Assembly (NCBI GenBank): GCA_030690705.1
Contig: JAUYGE010000076.1
Coordinates: 1 to 9,294 of the forward strand
Length of the DNA: 9,294 nt
Reading direction: 5' to 3'
Origin: Dehalococcoidia bacterium
GTDB taxonomy: Bacteria; Chloroflexota; Dehalococcoidia; JAENJB01
Shown here: in pieces, positions 6,503 through 9,294 of the stretch
Numbering within the stretch: the stretch's first letter is position 1
Layout of the letters: each line of letters starts with the position of its first letter
The notes under the pieces: generated by a model
Told to the model about the DNA's origin: nothing
The model's input: the letters and a program-made list of their open reading frames with translations, nothing else
Database searches by the model: none
Position numbers and translations under genes: made by a program

Positions 6503-6972
6503 ATGAAGTCAATGGAGCAGGAGGGGTTCCGATAACACAAGTCGAGGCTGGACTGGCCGCTGTTGCACCCTCGGAAAGGGTGCTTGTTCTGTCTCACTGC
6601 CTGCGGCCGAGTCAGAGCTGTCCGGGCAAGTTCGGCAAGTCGGGTCTCGATTGCCCCGAGAGTTGCTCGGAGAATTGCTTCATCGGGCGGGTTCGACAGA
6701 GGGCACTCAAGGCAGGCTACAAGGGGGTGTGCATCGCTGCCGGCGGGGCGATGGCGCTACGATTCGTGAAGGACCATCACGCACGCGGCATTGTCGCTGT
6801 CGCCTGCGACAAGGAGCTGGTAGCCGGAATCAATGGCGTAAAGGACCTCTCGGGCGGTGCTGGCAATATGCCGCCTATCGTGATTATCCCCCTTCTGAAG
6901 GATGGCTGTGTTGACACGGAAGTGGATGAAGAACGCGTGTTCCAAGCATTATCCCTTGGCTCCCGGGTGTAA
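6481..6972 (+). CDS. DUF116 family cysteine-rich protein
   Basis: This 163-residue protein matches the pattern of DUF116, a family with no settled function. The characteristic blocks are SHCLRPSQSC (38-47), DCPESCSENCFIGR (57-70), GGAMALRFVKDHHARGIVAVACDKEL (88-113) and PLLKDGCVDTEVDEE (137-151). Eight cysteines (40, 47, 58, 62, 66, 84, 109, 143) suggest a metal or Fe-S site. Family members often have a longer N-terminus with membrane segments; this one holds little beyond the core domain. I chose ATG 6481 because GGAG lies 9 bases upstream. It overlaps the 3' end of the HpnH-like gene by 22 bases in another frame, so translation of the two is probably coupled. An earlier in-frame ATG at 6358 would overlap by 145 bases and is unlikely. 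It is the last gene of the isoprenoid operon. Position suggests a partner role for the HpnH-like protein; the function is not known. Confidence 0.85.
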   Translation: MEFPWLVDEVNGAGGVPITQVEAGLAAVAPSERVLVLSHCLRPSQSCPGKFGKSGLDCPESCSENCFIGRVRQRALKAGYKGVCIAAGGAMALRFVKDHHARGIVAVACDKELVAGINGVKDLSGGAGNMPPIVIIPLLKDGCVDTEVDEERVFQALSLGSRV

Positions 6973-6998
6973 CCCCGTTTCCCGCTACCCACTTTCCC

Positions 6999-8018
6999 CT
7001 AGGGGTGCCTCAGATTCTCCGGCGTCAGCAGTCTCTCCCGGGCATCGGTAGGGGTTGCCAGCACAGCATCCACGGCTTGCAAGAGACGCTCCCTGTCCTC
7101 CGGGAGCTTGCCGTTGAGGTTGAGATAGTTTGAGACATGGTCGCTCACGAACTCGGAACCAACTTCAAGCTTCTCGATGAGGCGTCTCGTTTCTTTGAGC
7201 ACCCCTTCGGATGTCTGGAGCGTGAACTCGCCGCGGGCGTACTTTTCGGCCAATGGCGTACCATCGATGACCATGAGAGTCCTGACCCTGATGAAGTCGG
7301 GGTTAACGGCATTCAGCACCGCGGCCGTGCCGTCAACATGCTGCTCCCATCTTTCCTTGCCACCGAGTCCCAGGATGACGTACTCGGATAGCGAGATGCC
7401 TGAAGCAACTACCCTCTTACCCGCCTCCGTCATCTGCGCTGCCGTTACCCCCTTGTTGATGTAGGAGAGCAATTCGTCGTCACCCGTCTCGAGACCCAGG
7501 TGGAGTCGGGACAGTCCGGCCTTCCTCAACCTCTTCAAGTCATCGGGAGATTTGCGAAGAACAGTATGAGCTCGACCGTAACTGGTGACTCTCTCGATTG
7601 TCGGGAAGGTCCGACGGAGAAATTCCAGAATGTGGGCCAGGTCATCGGTGCGCATGACTATGCTGTTGGAGTCTCCAATGAAAGCGGTCTTCACCCCGTC
7701 GTCATGGATCCAGAGCACACCGAAATGGAGGGCCACGTCCTCCAACCTGTCAGCGAACCCGTTCTTTTGGGCGAATTCTTGGACAGTGTCCGCCACCCTT
7801 CTCATAGCCTCGATGTCGCGCTCTACTTCCTCTACCGTACGGACTTCGAACCTGGTATCGTTGTACATCTGGCAGAAGGCGCAGCGATGCCACGGGCAGC
7901 CCCTGGTGGCGCGGATGAGCAAACTGCGCGACTCGCTGGGAGGACGATATGGTGGTTGCTCGAAACAGACTTCTTCGGCGTCAGAGACCATTGTGATATT
8001 CCCTGGAGGAACGGTCAT
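6999..8018 (-). CDS. Radical SAM protein with CX4CX2C cluster motif (Elp3/MiaB-like barrel)
   Basis: This is a 339-residue radical SAM enzyme of unassigned reaction. The cluster motif is TRGCPWHRCAFCQMY with Cys41, Cys46 and Cys49, a CX4CX2C spacing in place of the standard CX3CX2C. I recall the RGCPWxxCxFC form from a family of uncharacterised anaerobe proteins. Downstream, TAFIGDSNS (111-119), TSYGRAHTVL, LHLGLETGDDELL (172-184) and LSEYVILGLGGKERW follow the Elp3/MiaB/NifB-type barrel pattern, in which LGLETG is strand 5-6. No B12-binding, TRAM or SPASM domain is seen. The ATG at 8018 lies 3 bases after the ferritin stop but has GGTAGG too close to it. The ATG at codon 10 (7991) has AGGGAA 7 bases upstream and may be the true start. 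It is the last gene of the leftward iron-sulfur operon, ending 26 bases from the convergent DUF116 gene. Confidence 0.9.
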   Translation of the reverse strand: MTVPPGNITMVSDAEEVCFEQPPYRPPSESRSLLIRATRGCPWHRCAFCQMYNDTRFEVRTVEEVERDIEAMRRVADTVQEFAQKNGFADRLEDVALHFGVLWIHDDGVKTAFIGDSNSIVMRTDDLAHILEFLRRTFPTIERVTSYGRAHTVLRKSPDDLKRLRKAGLSRLHLGLETGDDELLSYINKGVTAAQMTEAGKRVVASGISLSEYVILGLGGKERWEQHVDGTAAVLNAVNPDFIRVRTLMVIDGTPLAEKYARGEFTLQTSEGVLKETRRLIEKLEVGSEFVSDHVSNYLNLNGKLPEDRERLLQAVDAVLATPTDARERLLTPENLRHP

Positions 8019-8021
8019 CGC

Positions 8022-8501
8022 CTACCGCGGGAGCATGTCGTCGAAGGCGTCCTCTTGCTCGACCTCCTGGGCCAGCAAACGAACGACAATTTGATAGGTG
8101 ACGCTGTCCTTGTTGAAGACCTTGTTAGCCAGCTTGTTATAAAACTCAATGGCGCAAACCTCCGCATCAGCTCCATCTTTAATTATCTGCTTCAGGTCAG
8201 CAGGGTTCTCCGGTGGCTCGACATAGGCGCAGCTTGCAGCTGCCGCCCACTCCCGGGGGTTGGTGAGAGGCATACCCCCCAGTTGGAGTATGCGCTTGGC
8301 CAGCTCGTCGGCATGGTCCATTTCCTGCAAAGCGATCTTGCGCAACTGCTCGGAAAGCCCCAGCGCACCCTCACCGGTTACGACGTGAGCGGCAAGCCAG
8401 TACTGATAAAAAGATTGCCATTCGTTGGCGAGGGCCTGATTAAGACTATTCACCAGGTCTTCAATATCGAGGCCGACGATTTCTCTTCCTTTTTTCCCCA
8501 T
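8022..8501 (-). CDS. DPS-like ferritin (bacterioferritin/thioferritin family)
   Basis: This 159-residue four-helix protein of the ferritin-like superfamily probably oxidises and stores iron or removes peroxide in the cytoplasm. Helix A carries LNQALANEWQSFYQYW with Glu27, and helix B carries ALQEMDHADELAKRI with the ExxH pair Glu60/His63. Later helices supply Glu114 or Glu119 and Glu146. By my alignment the usual second ExxH is E146-V-E-Q149, so the His ligand would be Gln. Cys91 and Cys116 are 25 residues apart, the spacing I recall for the Cys pair of Sulfolobus DPS-like protein, which marks the thioferritin group. There is no haem-binding Met obvious to me. Start ATG 8501 has AAGGAAAG 4 bases upstream. 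It follows the rubredoxin gene by 24 bases, a natural pairing since rubredoxin can pass electrons to iron-oxidising partners. Confidence 0.88.
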   Translation of the reverse strand: MGKKGREIVGLDIEDLVNSLNQALANEWQSFYQYWLAAHVVTGEGALGLSEQLRKIALQEMDHADELAKRILQLGGMPLTNPREWAAAASCAYVEPPENPADLKQIIKDGADAEVCAIEFYNKLANKVFNKDSVTYQIVVRLLAQEVEQEDAFDDMLPR

Positions 8502-8525
8502 TTCGCTTTCCTTTGACTGGCAGAC

Positions 8526-8639
8526 TTACTCTACCTTCTCGAAGGCCTCTTTAGGTGCTCCACATACAGGACAGACATCTGGAGGTTCGGCTCCTTCATG
8601 AATATAGCCACAGACTGTGCAGCGCCACCTAATGCTCAA
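8526..8639 (-). CDS. Short rubredoxin-like protein, TTG start
   Basis: The 37-residue product, read from TTG at 8639, is MSIRWRCTVCGYIHEGAEPP followed by DVCPVCGAPKEAFEKVE. It has the two CxxCG knuckles (Cys7/Cys10 and Cys23/Cys26) that hold one iron in rubredoxins and in the C-terminal domain of rubrerythrin. It is shorter than stand-alone rubredoxins (about 52 residues) and matches the rubrerythrin-type domain. The TTG has AAGGAG 5 bases upstream, and no ATG exists in frame, so ATG-only gene callers would miss it. It lies between tusA (41 bases upstream) and the ferritin gene (24 bases downstream). Together with the ferritin it resembles a split rubrerythrin, with separate diiron and rubredoxin parts. 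The role as an electron donor to the ferritin is inferred. Confidence 0.88.
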   Translation of the reverse strand: MSIRWRCTVCGYIHEGAEPPDVCPVCGAPKEAFEKVE

Positions 8640-8680
8640 GGGTGCTCCTTTCCAGGCTTTCCTTCCGCCTTGTCAGCAAT

Positions 8681-8932
8681 CTAATTGCTCCTCTTCTGCA
8701 CATAGAGGGCGTAATGACCATCCCTATCGTCCACACTCAGGAACTTATTGCCGGTGGCCTTGCACCAGGCGGGCATGTCTTTCAGTATTCCGACATCGTC
8801 GGAGAGAATCTCCAGTACCTGACCATCTTTCAATTCCTGAAACTTCTTCGCCGTATTAACAATGGGCATGGGACAATACAACCCGATGCAGTCCAGGCTC
8901 GCGTCCGCTTCTACCTGCCGCCCCGGACTCAT
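8681..8932 (-). CDS. TusA-family sulfur carrier protein
   Basis: This 83-residue protein of the TusA/SirA/YedF fold carries sulfur as a persulfide between cysteine desulfurase and acceptors. The signature is LDCIGLYCPMPIVNTAKKF: Cys20 of the CPxP motif is the expected sulfur-bearing residue. The following block FQELKDGQVLEILSDDVGILKDMPAWCKATGN is typical of the family. Two additional cysteines (Cys15 and Cys57) are present. It starts in an ATGA overlap with the stop of the zinc-ribbon gene, so it is probably translationally coupled. Its place near an IscU gene suggests sulfur delivery for Fe-S clusters, tRNA thiolation or a cofactor. Which of these applies cannot be read from the sequence. 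Confidence 0.92.
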   Translation of the reverse strand: MSPGRQVEADASLDCIGLYCPMPIVNTAKKFQELKDGQVLEILSDDVGILKDMPAWCKATGNKFLSVDDRDGHYALYVQKRSN

Positions 8933-9159
8933 TGAGCCTTTCGCGTCCGCTTCTCAACCGGCCCACCGCAGGTGGGACATTTTGACGCACTCGCATCCAG
9001 GGCTATCTGGCAATGAGTACAATAACTCAACGCCACGCCGCACGACTGGCAGAACGGTGCCATTACCACCCGGACTTGCTCGTCGCAATACGGACAGACA
9101 CAGCCCCCTTTGCTCTGGGGTTGTGGCGGCTGCTTCTTGCTTACTCCTTCATTCTTCAT
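8929..9159 (-). CDS. Small double zinc-ribbon protein
   Basis: This 76-residue basic protein contains four CxxC knuckles, at 22/25, 37/40, 47/50 and 61/64, plus Cys20. It has the look of a double zinc ribbon (DZR-like): the knuckles would hold two Zn, or possibly Fe, atoms. The first 17 residues are polar, with Pro/Gln-rich KKQPPQPQSK, and the tail is basic (EKRTRKAQ). The ATG at 9159 overlaps the iscU stop as ATGA, with GGAGAAGG just upstream, and its own stop overlaps the tusA start in the same way. It is therefore embedded in an Fe-S/sulfur operon. No enzymatic domain is seen. It could be an adaptor or an RNA/protein-binding ribbon; its function is unknown. Confidence 0.85.
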   Translation of the reverse strand: MKNEGVSKKQPPQPQSKGGCVCPYCDEQVRVVMAPFCQSCGVALSYCTHCQIALDASASKCPTCGGPVEKRTRKAQ

Positions 9160-9294
9160 GCGGCCTTCTCCCCGACCGGTTTCTGTCCGGTCTTTTCGAG
9201 GTAGTTCTTGATAGCGTTGTGCAAAGCATCGGCCCCAAGATTGGAGCAGTGCAGCTTGTTCTGGGGCAATCCACCCAATTCCTCGGCCACCAGC
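9156..9294 (-). CDS. iscU: IscU/NifU-type Fe-S cluster scaffold, C-terminal end, runs off the right edge
   Basis: The 45 visible residues begin LVAEELGGLPQNKLHCSN, continue with LGADALHNAIKNYLEKTG and end QKPVGEKAA before TGA at 9158-9156. The LGGLPxxKxHCSNL block is the C-terminal signature of IscU and the IscU-like domain of NifU; the Cys there is the third cluster ligand, preceded by the conserved His. The two other ligand cysteines and the LPPVK chaperone loop lie outside the window. The protein assembles [2Fe-2S] and [4Fe-4S] clusters on sulfur from a cysteine desulfurase, whose gene probably lies further right (not seen). A NifU-type C-terminal thioredoxin-like domain is absent, because the protein ends shortly after the signature. 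It is the most upstream visible gene of the leftward operon. Confidence 0.9.
   Translation of the reverse strand, partial: LVAEELGGLPQNKLHCSNLGADALHNAIKNYLEKTGQKPVGEKAA

Noticed and set aside
6996..7005. Palindrome CCCCTAGGGG between the convergent operons, as a terminator
   Set aside because: It has no loop or T tract and overlaps the radical SAM stop codon, so it cannot act as a normal intrinsic terminator. The 26-base gap 6973-6998 shows no other stem.
7500..8516. A 338-codon plus-strand open frame
   Set aside because: It lies antisense to the well-supported radical SAM and ferritin genes, spans their junction, and shows no recognisable motif.
9013..9204. Plus-strand frame of 63 codons at the right end
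   Set aside because: It is antisense to the zinc-ribbon and iscU genes, which have clear motifs and ATGA overlaps.

Overview
The window looks like a chromosomal housekeeping segment of an anaerobic bacterium. My best guess is an uncultured Chloroflexota of the Dehalococcoidia type. The grounds are isoprenoid genes combined with an FMN-type (type 2) IPP isomerase, a DPS-like ferritin, a rubredoxin, two radical SAM-type proteins and a DUF116 protein. This assignment is inference from remembered family resemblance, not from a search. No tRNA, rRNA, CRISPR array, insertion sequence or phage gene is visible, and coding density is high: the longest non-coding stretch is about 210 bases.

Layout. 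(1) Left, minus strand: a small two-helix membrane protein, then the TlyA rRNA methyltransferase, then the 5' end of purF, which has its own strong promoter and runs off the left edge. (2) Positions 1282-1492 are a divergent control region, with an extended -10 promoter facing left and a near-consensus sigma-70 promoter facing right. (3) Plus strand, 1493-6972: a tight operon of dxs, a short-chain polyprenyl diphosphate synthase, fni (IDI-2), an HpnH-like radical SAM-family protein and a DUF116 cysteine-rich protein. Junctions are a 4-base overlap, 18 bases, 1 base and a 22-base overlap. (4) Minus strand, 9294 down to 6999: the end of an IscU-type Fe-S scaffold, a four-CxxC zinc-ribbon protein, a TusA-family sulfur carrier, a 37-residue rubredoxin with a TTG start, a DPS-like ferritin and a radical SAM enzyme. 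The two long operons converge at about 6973-6998 with no obvious terminator between them.

How it fits together. The plus operon makes DXP, equilibrates IPP and DMAPP and condenses them to a prenyl diphosphate. The HpnH-like and DUF116 proteins are probable downstream tailoring or accessory factors for a prenyl-derived lipid. The minus operon is an iron and sulfur handling set: scaffold, sulfur relay, electron carrier, iron storage and a radical SAM client.

The most unusual observation is that the HpnH-like protein keeps the rest of the family sequence but has lost the radical SAM cluster motif: one Cys is replaced by Ser, and the segment that should hold the third Cys is missing in frame. 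A second point of interest is the dxs leader, which holds a possible 18-codon leader peptide overlapping two mutually exclusive hairpins, one of which covers the ribosome-binding site.
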